Shown: positions 32,688 to 42,051 of the stretch, piece after piece
How the letters are laid out: each line of letters opens with the position of its first letter
How positions within the stretch are numbered: the stretch's first letter is position 1
Source: Icerya purchasi
Taxonomy: Eukaryota > Arthropoda > Insecta > Hemiptera > Monophlebidae
Direction: 5' to 3'
Length of the DNA: 64,000 bases
Assembly: GCA_039619475.1 (NCBI GenBank)
Contig: CM077115.1
Span: 31,137,083 to 31,201,082, forward strand
Made by a program: the position numbers and the translations under genes
The notes under the pieces: model-generated
Database searches by the model: none
What the model saw: only the letters and a program-made list of their open reading frames with translations
Told to the model about the DNA's origin: nothing

Positions 32688-33191
32688 TTAAGAGTCAATA
32701 ATGCTACTAACAATAAAGGATGGATAACATTCACATTTATAAACAATAACATATACAAATTAACCAATTTATTCAAAAAACAAGGTTTAAATGTAGCATT
32801 CAAAACTAAAAATAATTTAAAATATAAAATAAACACCTTAAATTTAAAAAATAATAATATTTACGAAAATAGCGGTATATATAAAATAAATTGTACTGAT
32901 TGTGAGAAATCATACATTGGTCAAACAGGGCGAAAAATCAATTGCAGATATAAAGAACATATAAAAGTATTTAATAATAATGAAATAGAAAAATCAACCT
33001 ATGCAGAACATCTAATTAAAAATAAACATAAACCTAATTCAATAGAAAATACTGTAACCATCCTGGCCACTTATCACAAAGGTAATAATATGAACATTGC
33101 AGAAAATTATTATATAAATAAATATAAAAATAATATTTTAAATGACCAAACACCTAATAATAATAATCCACTGTTTAATATAAAAATTTAA
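32685..33191 (+). CDS. Penelope GIY-YIG endonuclease, sense arm
   Basis: Open for 168 codons to a TAA at 33,189-33,191, with a stop immediately before it and no useful ATG. It encodes RVNNATNNKGWITF, KKQGLNVAFKTKNN, GIYKINCTDCEKSYIGQTGR, RYKEHIKVF, STYAEHLIKNKH and a short tail. The GIY-YIG signature is complete (GIY, YIG, and Arg/Glu/His residues downstream). In Penelope-like elements this domain is fused behind the RT and nicks target DNA. Here only the domain survives. Confidence 0.8.
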   Translation, partial: KLRVNNATNNKGWITFTFINNNIYKLTNLFKKQGLNVAFKTKNNLKYKINTLNLKNNNIYENSGIYKINCTDCEKSYIGQTGRKINCRYKEHIKVFNNNEIEKSTYAEHLIKNKHKPNSIENTVTILATYHKGNNMNIAENYYINKYKNNILNDQTPNNNNPLFNIKI

Positions 33192-33352
33192 CTTTTTGTC
33201 TTCTTGTTTTATTTTATATTTTATATTAATTATTAGCATTTTCAACCTATAGATTTTTAAACCTGCCATGTTTATTCCTCTTTACATCTACTATATATAC
33301 ACATGTATTCCCTATATTCACTTCAGTATGTTTTAAGTTTCCTTTAAGTTAG

Positions 33353-33395
33353 TGTTAGCTGATGATGGGTTATGCCCGAAAACGTTTCTAAATAG
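33353..33395 (+). ncRNA. Hammerhead-ribozyme-like motif, B sense arm
   Basis: Plus-strand duplicate of the motif at 31,928-31,970, identical in its core (CTGATGA, GGG/CCC, GAAA, AAACGTTT). Confidence 0.5.
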
Positions 33396-33462
33396 GTATT
33401 TATCTAATTTATTGTTCTATATTGTTTGTTATTAAAGTGTATTTTATTATAAGATTACAAGT

Positions 33463-33770
33463 AGTCTCTATTCAGGAACAGAGAGTTTCAGTCTGTGGAG
33501 GTAATTATAAAAATGATTCAGTTGCTTTCATTTATTAATTAATTAATTATACTTTATTAATCCTAATTAGTAATAGTTGTAATCTTTAATTGCGCAATAA
33601 ATTTGACAATTGCTCTTCATCAAGATCAATCAGTACGGAAGAGAGTACACGGATATCAGCATACGGTAATATGCATCTCGATAATATAACACACACCTGT
33701 ATGTAATACAACAATGAGTGCGGTTATTTTCTTTTATTACTTCTCATGTATTTGTATACCGCATTCGAAT
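33463..33770. other. Non-coding interval
   Basis: AT-rich spacer between two Penelope-type insertions, nothing recognised. Confidence 0.5.
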
Positions 33771-33778
33771 ATTTAAAT

Positions 33779-34136
33779 ATCAAAGTATAAAATAAATAAA
33801 TTCCCCTTAATAACAAACAAAAAAATAAGTATAAATTGGACTTTAATCAATTAAAACAGCTTCTTTAGAAACATTTTCTCGTGCATAGCCCATCATTAAT
33901 TAACGATGCAAAGTATACTGGATTAAAATTAAAAACGCATTAATACACTCAATTAATGTGTTTTTAGCTTTAATTAACCATACTCTGTATTGTTAATTAA
34001 TGGTTATGTCCGAAAGTTGTTTCTAAAGTTTTAATTTAATAAAGTCCAATTTAGGCTTATTTTTCTTTGTTATTAAGGGGAATTTTTTTTATTTTATATT
34101 TATAAATTTTAACAAACAGGCTACGATGATTTATAC
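33779..34136. mobile_element. Mini Penelope-like fold-back, copy C
   Basis: The left arm begins CCCCTTAATAACAAACAAA and the right arm ends TTTGTTATTAAGGGGAA, followed by TTTTAACAAACAGG. Both arms include TTTCTAAAG and degenerate versions of the hammerhead boxes (TAATGATGGGC, CCGAAAGTTG). There is no coding sequence. ATTTAAAT at 33,771-33,778 and 34,137-34,144 may be the target duplication, but it is short and palindromic. I infer a different subfamily from copies A and B, reduced to its inverted terminal sequences. Confidence 0.7.
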
Positions 34137-34144
34137 ATTTAAAT

Positions 34145-35384
34145 TTGGAAGTGTTCTCGTTTCTATTTACCATATAATTGTAAATCTTGATAAAGGGTAA
34201 TTTGAAATTCCTCGACAACGAATCACTCGTTAGAGTATACTTCCTAATTATACGCATTATAATTACTATTGCTTACGATTACTAAAGAGTATAATAATCG
34301 GTTACAATAAGTAGAGTCGCAGTTTTAAGCTGAATCACTATTATAATTACCGCGAAGAAGAAAAAGTGATCGATTCAGCGCTGGCTAAGAATAGTGATTA
34401 CGAGCGATCTTGCGATCATGAAATTCGGTCACCTATGAATGGAACACAATAGTAATTTTCAATTCAATGACCGATATTAGTGCAGTATTTTTCAACGTGT
34501 TTTTGCGGCATTAAAACTATGACATATTTAAGGAAAAATTCTTTTACAGATAAAATTTCGTTTATTTAAATATGAGCACGTTAGTAATATTAAAATTTAC
34601 AGCACTGCTTAATCTAAAGAAAATCGATTTTTACGTGATATTCAGCTTTTTCGATTTTATAACCCGTTTTTTTTTTGGTTTTTTTTTTTCATCCCCCCCC
34701 CCCAATTTCATCAAATGTTTCTTCATTATTCCATTCATCCTATCATATAAAATCTTTTAAATTTCCTCTGGATTCACATGCGTGATGCTGCTATAAAAAA
34801 AAAATGCGAAATCCCACTAATAACAGACTGAATACGATGCTTACTATTTATATCGAAAAAAATCTATTTAAAATCCCAATTTGACTCGTTCATATTACTT
34901 TTCCTAATCAACATTTATTCTATTCTATTCTATCGATTGACTTTGCTTTAATTTTCGTTTCCTACTTAAACTTCGAATTTGTTAGTAAAATGAGTAATGG
35001 ACGGACTAATTTTATTAATAAACGTGAACGGTTGATCTACTAAATATTTGAAGATCGTTTGCTTTCAATCATTACATGCCGATTCCTAAGTCGATTTATC
35101 CTTTTTTTACCTTTTTCTACACCGAGTCGCTTATGATCCCACAAAAATTAAAGCAATTTAATACATTATTCCCAAATGAACTATTCTATTTCAATTGCAA
35201 TAGTCGCCGAATATGAGAGATGGCTGAACTCTTGAAGATGAATTTACTAAACAGATTTTTTTTTTTTTTTTTCCACTGTACCGGTAAACCCACAAACAGT
35301 GCTCGTGACCTCGAACTACTTCCCAGGCATTAACCCAACCCTCCAGTGAGGGACTAGGTTCGAGTTATTAATTCTTTTTACAGA
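34145..35384. other. Non-coding interval
   Basis: A poly-C run near 34,694-34,703, a poly-T run near 35,256-35,271 and no coding domain. Confidence 0.5.
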
Positions 35385-35645
35385 CTGCCAAGATCACCAT
35401 GGCTACCGATACAGTAAAGTATGGCCCATAGAACCCTGCAAAATCTATTAGTGATCATCATAGCATATTATTGACCAAACATGATTATTACAATATATAA
35501 TATTAAGTGTATCTAGTTAACACGATGTCCAGCAGAACATGGCCCGTGTAACCTTGTGAATTACCATAAAGGGTAAAAATTTGTACTGTCTCGAGTACCA
35601 TGGCAGCCATACGGTTTAGTATGGCCCATAGACTCCTGCTGGTAT
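35385..35645. repeat. Diverged direct duplication
   Basis: Two related blocks about 200 bp apart. CACCATGGCTACCGATAC is followed by AGTATGGCCCATAGA-CCTGC at 35,397-35,440, and CCATGGCAGCCATACGG by AGTATGGCCCATAGACTCCT at 35,600-35,640. The origin is unknown. Confidence 0.45.
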
Positions 35646-37373
35646 TATTTTCGCATTTAATAAATGCATTACTAAATAGATTAAAATTAATGAATAAAAC
35701 ATCAGGTAAGACGTAATTGATATCCATCTCTCTCTCTCTATCTTGTTTTCTTGCAAAGTCGTCGTTTATATTGTTCATTCGATTCACGTTTCAAAGTACT
35801 TTTTAATTAGCTCATTTTCATATTATTTATAAACAACACTTTTAACGTAGACTTTTTTTTTTTTTTTTTTTTTCTTGTTTGGGTTTTCCCTGGGCTTGTC
35901 AGCAACGGACGATTACCCATCAACATGTGTACATAGCAGCAATTAGGAGTAACAAGGAATGGAATCTGACAAAGAATACTATATACTAAAGATGGAGAAA
36001 CAATAACAATCAACGTCGAAAAATGCCAAACGTATGCATCCTGAAAAGAAAAGGAATGACGAAGGTAAGAGCAAAAGGAGTTAGCTGTCCCATACCATGG
36101 CCACATCTGCAATTACAAAGCCCACAGTACAAACGGACAAAGGAATCTGGCTATAAATAATTAAGGAAGAAGAAACACGGGATGTTTAAAAAGCAGTTAG
36201 AGCCATCAATCACCAAAGCTATATAGAACACAGCGCTTAGCGTCCGTAAACAATTATCCGAAAGTTCAATGACTTTCTCCATCACTATAAAGCAAAGTTT
36301 ATAGTTTTTAATTATGAAACATTAATCATATTTAAGGCGACAACTGCGAAAACAGCGCCTACCATTCTGTTAAAAGGAAATGAGCAGAATTTACACCGAA
36401 TACTATGGCCACACTGCAACAGCAGCGCCCGCAGTGCCGGCTGACAAGGAGTTCACCTATCTACCGTTAGGGCCGAAAATGCGACAGCGAGCCCGTAAAA
36501 TTAACTGCGAGCTGTGCCTGTTTGTGACTGTAACTGCAACATCAGTGCGTGTTCTTCGTTTAGAGAGGAGTTCGTTGGAAATAACTGGACACGATAAGTT
36601 AGGAATGCCAAAGAGAACTACTGAAAGGATTAGATATTAATATAATGAAGTACAGAGGATAGGAATTTTGCTACAATTGGTATGATCAACGTCGACTGTA
36701 ATGAGAGAATAAAGGACACACAATAATCAAATTATCTATATATATTTCACGCCTTCGTCATTAAATTTTTCTCACTCCCTCGCGAGTATTTTTCATCTTA
36801 CGAGTTTTACGAGTTCTGGGGGTTGTATGGAGTTTTGACTTCAATCTAACGCTGAAAATTCAATTTTTGTAATATGAACTCTTTGCAATAACCGACGGCT
36901 TTTCTACGCTGACTCTCAGAGTAACCTTTCTATCAATCCTCAGCCATACTGTGAAATGCCTGCGAACGAATCGGCCGTCAATATAGCTCTACGCTATACT
37001 TCTTAATTAATACCGATTTTTTCATTGTAAAGCACGCCTCCGGGAAGTGTCGGAGAAAACATTCGGTTGACCTAGCGACGTCAGATCTATTAAGATGAGC
37101 GCACTGAACCATGCTAGCCGGCCGGTATCTTTCTGCATTTGACGTAGAACATACGTTTGTTCCTTACATATTTTGAAGGTCTTACTAACAGTGTGTACCC
37201 CCACATTCGTCTACTTTAGCGTATTATGTTGCGCTGTCAAATGAGTCGAAACAAGTGTAGAGAGTCGTAAGAATAAATCGATTTTATTCATTCTCCGATC
37301 ATTCGTAATACTACATATATGGGTCGTATTGTAAAAAAGAGTACGTTGTTTACCTATTTTTCATTCTTATACA
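35646..37373. other. Non-coding interval
   Basis: A 23-nt poly-T run at 35,851-35,873. An ATG-started 86-codon frame at 36,380-36,640 has no recognisable domain. The phrase ATGGCCACA(T)CTGCAA recurs at about 36,098 and 36,405, weakly echoing the duplication to the left. Confidence 0.45.
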
Positions 37374-37790
37374 TCTTCTTCTTTCGGTGCCACGATGGCC
37401 GTTCTCGATCTTAGGCTCATCTGATGGCAAGCTTGATTAATTCTTTGTAGGCGCCGCTATCCTTTGCTATGCGGAACAGTTCTTCAACACTGCAACCTGT
37501 CCATGTCTGTAGGTTCTTGAACCAAGATAATCTTGTTCGCGTCTAACTCTTCTTTTTCATTCCAATCAATATATTCTACAGTAATGTGTACTTCGGCCTA
37601 CGCATCACATGACCGAAGTATTCTATTTTTCTTCTTTCGACAGTATCGGTCAGCACCCCTTTTCTTTTTTCATCGTCTGTAGTGCCTCGGTATTTGGCTT
37701 CTTTTTGGTCCACGGGATCCTGAGCAAGCGTCTACAACACCAAAACTCGAAGGCTTCTATTTCGACACCATATATGTAGTAATACCGACC
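37374..37790 (-). pseudogene. RTE-type retrotransposon RT C-terminus, relic
   Basis: Minus strand, with frames joined by eye: IEAFEFWCCRRLLRIPWT, then TVERRKIEYFGHVMRRPKY, then LSWFKNLQTWTGCSVEELFRIAKDSG. This series (mid-size linker, YFGHVMR, SWxxNLxxWTG, ELFRxA) is the familiar C-terminal end of a large family of arthropod RTE/CR1-like reverse transcriptases. At least two frameshifts and three stops interrupt it. The minus-strand sequence ends in GAAGAAGAAG near 37,376, probably its 3' terminus. Only about 0.4 kb is present. Confidence 0.75.
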
Positions 37791-39062
37791 AGACATGGCA
37801 TACATACCGATCATTAATAAAACTTTGTGCGACTAACCACTTCTCGCGAACGGTATTTCGTAAATAACACTATTAAAAAAAATCATCTTTTACTCTTCTA
37901 AATGAGTCAGTACGTCTGACGTATATTATAAGTAAGTAAATAATTCACCGATATATTAATTTACATCGGTGCGTTCTTTACTTATTATTATATGTTAAAA
38001 AAACAATCGAGTTACCAATGTCTATATAACGATCGATATTTTTTAACGTATGCTTATGTCAGATTTTTTCGCGTTTCCGAAATACATAAGAGACTCGTGC
38101 ACAGTTTTCCTTTTCCACTATCGATTATGATGCAGGCAAAGAGGTGTACAATGTTTAGGAAATGTTCGGAATGCAAAAAATGTTCCGACAATCCGATAAG
38201 ATTGGAATGTAGTTTTCATCGAATGAACGCTGCATCAATAAACGGTCCACCAATTAGGTAAGCATGTTTGTAAACACATTCCGTCTATTTTCGTGCAGGC
38301 CATGATCGAATATTTCGCATGTGCTAGAAGAAATACATTTTCCGTTGACGTATCGACACAATTGTTAATTTGTATTCCGCGTATCGATTATTTCAAGCTG
38401 TTCACATTTATTAACAATTGTAATTGTCCATTTTTTGTATTAATATAATTATTGTAAACCAAATTATGAAAACAGAACGTATTCACAAAATACATAAAAA
38501 TCGACATTTTTTTTTTCTTAGGGTGCCACACACCCATGTCGATTTTTATGTATGTTGTGAATAATTAAATTTTCCGTTTTCATGGTTTTCGGTAGGTATT
38601 TACGACAACTCGATCATCGTTATTTAACTTTGTTTTTTCAGTTTACTACACGTTTTTCATCTTCAATAATTCGAACGATCCAAAAATTTGAGTGTCAATT
38701 TGTTTCGGTTACTCTTTTGAACAACCTTCACTAGCGATGATTTTAAGCGGAAAGTTTTTCCTCGGTTTTTTTCTTTTGTTCTTTTTTCTTTATCGAAAAG
38801 GAAGTTAAATTATCAAAATATAAAATATACGGTGAAAAATAAGATTTTTTATTCCGAAATTAATCGACCCTGTCAATAAAATTACTTACGACGATCGTCA
38901 CTAACGTGTGTAAATTTTGCCAATATTAACTAGTATATAATTTAGTCGCAAGGAGGTGTTGAGATTCTCAAGTATCTCAATTAGTGATAGTTATCAAAAA
39001 TCGAGACCCTAATATCACACACTAAAAAAAAGGTACGAAATAAGTGGATCACAACTTTATCA
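37791..39062. other. Non-coding interval with a possible exon
   Basis: Holds the hairpin at 38,484-38,560 and a weak exon candidate at 38,136-38,257 with a pyrimidine-rich stretch and CAG before it and GTAAGC after it (see findings). Otherwise AT-rich. Confidence 0.45.
38484..38560. repeat. Imperfect hairpin
   Basis: ACATAAAAATCGACAT and ATGTCGATTTTTATGT pair, extended outwards by CACAA/TTGTG. A bulged T-run and an inner GGGTG/CACCC hairpin separate the arms. It is too short to classify. Confidence 0.5.
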
Positions 39063-39088
39063 AAAGTTGTACTTTTTTTTTTTTTTTT

Positions 39089-39339
39089 CATTGCGCCGAG
39101 AGGTATCATAAGCAATGAGGATCTCTGGTGTACTTAAAGGTGGAAAAGAAGGGAGAAGGAAATAGGGAAGGGAGAGGAGTGAGGAATGCGTGTGGATAAG
39201 GCAAGGTAGGACAGTGAATAATGTGGTGGCCTCAGTAGGACAACAGATTAGGATTGAGGAAAAGCGGACGCTTCGTCACAGAGAGGTTACATTAAACGAC
39301 GAAATCTACATAAGAGCGATAGTCAATAGTTCGAGTTTA
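39089..39339 (-). other. 3' UTR of the full-length Jockey element
   Basis: Non-coding on the minus strand, purine/pyrimidine-biased, and ending directly in the poly(A) tail. Confidence 0.7.
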
Positions 39340-42051
39340 CTAGGTGATCGGAAGCGCATCCCGACACCACTTTCTTCGTTTGAGCCGTCTGGGAGGATTT
39401 CCAGGAATATTTAACTGGTACATTCGGCTGATATACGGATTTGAGCTCCATTGCAGCTTCTCGAAGAATTTTTTGTACTGCTCATCATAGGTGTTCCTGA
39501 CGAAGGATACCTGTAGATCCGTGTGCAGCGTTAAATTTGAAACATATCTAGGCGCGGAAGCAATGATCCGAAGTATCTTCGACTGCTCCCTTTGGATTTT
39601 GGCTAAGTTGGATTTTGCTGTTGTACCGTACAGTTCAAGTCCATACTTCCAAATGGGCGCTATCATCGTTAGATAAAGTTGTCGCTTGATATTTAATTTT
39701 AAAGTTGATTTATGACCTAGTAGAGGATATAATAATCTACAACGACTGGAGACGGTCTTCTTCGTTTGAAGGACATGATGACGCCAAGTGAGTCGCCTAT
39801 CCATATGTAATCCCAGGTAACGGACTGAGTCGACTTGAGGAATTTTTGTATTATAAATTTTTAAGGCAGGACAAGTGACGTGTCGGTTCGTATATGTGAC
39901 ATGTTGGCACTTTGCTGGGTTGAAGTGTATACCCCAAAGCTGTGCCCAGTCTGCTATTTGGTTTAAGTGGCTCTGTACTGCAGCATTAGCATATTCTGGA
40001 TCTTCATTTGTTGCAAGTATGGCCATGTCGTCAGCAAATGTGGCGAGGATTGTTAGATTAGACTTAGGCACATCAGATGTATAAACGGAGTACAATAGTG
40101 GTCCAAGTAGGCTCCCTTGCGGTACTGACGACTGAATGAGATGCTCTTCCGAAAGCGAATTGTTGACTCGGACAATAAAGGTTCTATCGTTTAGGTAAGA
40201 TGATAATAGCCTATGTAGATCTGAAGGAACCAACGGTTTTAGCTTAAATAGTAGGCCTGCGTGCCATACCTTGTCAAAAGCCTGGGCAACATCAAGGAAA
40301 ACCGCCGAGCAAACTTCCTTCTTTTCGAGTGCGAAAGAGATGGCATCAACTAACCTGTGGCATTGTTGTATGGTTGAGTGCTCTGATCTAAAACCAAATT
40401 GATGGTCCGGAATTACATGAAGGCTTTCCATTATTGGATGGAATCGATTTAAAATAAGTTTCTCAAAGACCTTTGAGAGAGAACTCAATAAGCTGATTGG
40501 CCGGTAGGAGGATACCTCTATTTCTGGTTTTCCTGGTTTACGAATCATAATGATGACTGATTTCTTCCACATGTTTGGAAAGTATCCGATTCTGAGCGAG
40601 CTGTTGAATATATAGCACAATAGAATGGCCGCTTTACGCGGAAAGTGTCGGATGATCTCCGGTGTAATCTTGTCGCATCCAGGAGATTTCTTCAAAGCTA
40701 CTTCCTGGAGATGCTGAAACACCTCTCTGGGCGAAAAGAGTTTAGTCCTAGTTGTAGACTGCGAGGCTTCCTGTAAGCCATTACACACCATTTGTGTATG
40801 AGCCTGATCCATATCTAGCTGGGGTGTGAAGACTGCGGACAAGTGACTAGCAAAAGCATCCGCTTTATCCTTATCGGTTTTTGCCCAGCATCCATTCACT
40901 TTCAAGTTGAAGGGCTCCTCAGTGGGCTTCGTCAACTTTCTAGCTTTATGCCATAAGGATCTGTTATCGTTATTTAACTGGTTTAACTTGTAAGTCACGA
41001 TTTCATTTTTATAGTCTCTGAGTGCAGTCTTCAGCCTAGATTGTAAGGTATTGTAGATGAGCTTGAGCGAAGGGTAACGATTTCGCTGCCACTTCTTCCT
41101 GGCCGCCCGAGTGTCTCTAATTAATCTTCTTATTTCAATCGGGACGAAAGTACTATGTACATATTTGTTACTGTTGTAGCTGGTAGATTCGTTACATGCA
41201 GATTTCACCATAGAAGTGAAATCGGCAACTGCATTATCAATATCATTCGCGTCTTTTAACCTGATATTCAGATCAATATCGTTTTCTAATATGTCTGAAA
41301 AGAGAGTCCAGTTAGTAGTATTATTGGCCAGCTTTTGATGTTGCGATATAGTTTTTGGGTGAGAGCTTACCACGGCAATAACAGGCACGTGATCGGAGGA
41401 TAAGTCGGCTAAAGTGATGCACGATCTGCCGTAAGATTGAAGTCCACGAATAATAAAGAAGTCCAGAATATCCGGTCGCCTGTCGCAGTGGCTAGGCCAA
41501 TACGTCGGAGACATCGGAGAAAGAATGCTAAGAGAATTTTCTTGTATTGCCTTGACAAGCCTTTTCCCGGATTGGTTAGTTATCGTTGATCCCCATGCGC
41601 TGCTCTTCGCATTGAAATCGCCACCACAAATGAATTTGTTTCCAAGATGCCGGAAGATCGCGCTGAATTCAGTCTGTGGAATACGAAATTCACCGTGACA
41701 ATAAATTGCAGCTATTCCAAGTTCACTTGAAAGTGTCTCAATATTTACTGCTATGATTTGGTACGCATACGAGGAGCGAGAAAAATTTTTGTGTTGCTTG
41801 TAGCGGCGTTTAACCATTACCATGGCTCCTCCACGTGCTGTGCCATCAGGATGATGCACTGAGTACACTTCATATCCGTGTATGGAGAAACTGCGTTCGT
41901 TTATTAGATGTGTCTCTGTGACGAGTGCAACATCAACAGAGTTGGTTTGAAGAAAAATTTCTAGTTCGTTCTTTTTGCTTGTAATGCCGTTGGCATTCCA
42001 CAGCATAATGACTAGCGAATGTTGTGTGACAATACTGCTGTTATCTAGCAT
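39340..42051 (-). CDS. Jockey ORF2 protein: APE endonuclease and reverse transcriptase
   Basis: 903 residues, normal for Jockey ORF2. It nicks target DNA and copies the element RNA by target-primed reverse transcription. Endonuclease at about 14-228: WNANG (18-22), TETHL with E46, GGDFNAK (143-149), SPTYWP, DILDFFI and SDH (219-221) are all intact. Connector, then RT at about 500-760: SSYRPISLLSSLSKVFEK, HQFGFRSEHSTIQQ, FLDVAQAFDKVW with D587, SVPQGSLLGPLL (642-653), TFADD (671-675), and VRYLGLHMD. The C-terminal tail includes APIWKYGLELYGT. There is no RNase H, as expected for this clade. The ATG sits in ATGCTAG, whose TAG ends ORF1, suggesting translation coupled to ORF1 termination. No stops or frameshifts. 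Confidence 0.95.
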   Translation of the reverse strand: MLDNSSIVTQHSLVIMLWNANGITSKKNELEIFLQTNSVDVALVTETHLINERSFSIHGYEVYSVHHPDGTARGGAMVMVKRRYKQHKNFSRSSYAYQIIAVNIETLSSELGIAAIYCHGEFRIPQTEFSAIFRHLGNKFICGGDFNAKSSAWGSTITNQSGKRLVKAIQENSLSILSPMSPTYWPSHCDRRPDILDFFIIRGLQSYGRSCITLADLSSDHVPVIAVVSSHPKTISQHQKLANNTTNWTLFSDILENDIDLNIRLKDANDIDNAVADFTSMVKSACNESTSYNSNKYVHSTFVPIEIRRLIRDTRAARKKWQRNRYPSLKLIYNTLQSRLKTALRDYKNEIVTYKLNQLNNDNRSLWHKARKLTKPTEEPFNLKVNGCWAKTDKDKADAFASHLSAVFTPQLDMDQAHTQMVCNGLQEASQSTTRTKLFSPREVFQHLQEVALKKSPGCDKITPEIIRHFPRKAAILLCYIFNSSLRIGYFPNMWKKSVIIMIRKPGKPEIEVSSYRPISLLSSLSKVFEKLILNRFHPIMESLHVIPDHQFGFRSEHSTIQQCHRLVDAISFALEKKEVCSAVFLDVAQAFDKVWHAGLLFKLKPLVPSDLHRLLSSYLNDRTFIVRVNNSLSEEHLIQSSVPQGSLLGPLLYSVYTSDVPKSNLTILATFADDMAILATNEDPEYANAAVQSHLNQIADWAQLWGIHFNPAKCQHVTYTNRHVTCPALKIYNTKIPQVDSVRYLGLHMDRRLTWRHHVLQTKKTVSSRCRLLYPLLGHKSTLKLNIKRQLYLTMIAPIWKYGLELYGTTAKSNLAKIQREQSKILRIIASAPRYVSNLTLHTDLQVSFVRNTYDEQYKKFFEKLQWSSNPYISRMYQLNIPGNPPRRLKRRKWCRDALPIT

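Larger units (their letters stand above)
31839..33450 (+). mobile_element. Penelope-like retroelement, copy B (near-palindromic)
   Basis: Flanked by a perfect 12-bp direct repeat AAGATTACAAGT at 31,827-31,838 and 33,451-33,462. It starts with the terminal tail (GTAGGTGAATACATCCTG), then an inverted 3' arm to about 32,640 and a 45-bp spacer. A plus-strand arm runs from about 32,685 to the 3' end TTTTATTAT. Arms of about 0.78 kb differ at only a few positions, each encoding a GIY-YIG domain and 3' UTR. No reverse transcriptase remains. The architecture is the same as copy A, but inserted in the opposite orientation and truncated nearer the 3' end. Confidence 0.9.

Noticed and set aside
36380..36640. 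ATG-started 86-codon frame rich in Ala, Arg and Thr
   Set aside because: No recognisable domain, no splice or poly(A) context, and it overlaps a region with recurrent short repeats.
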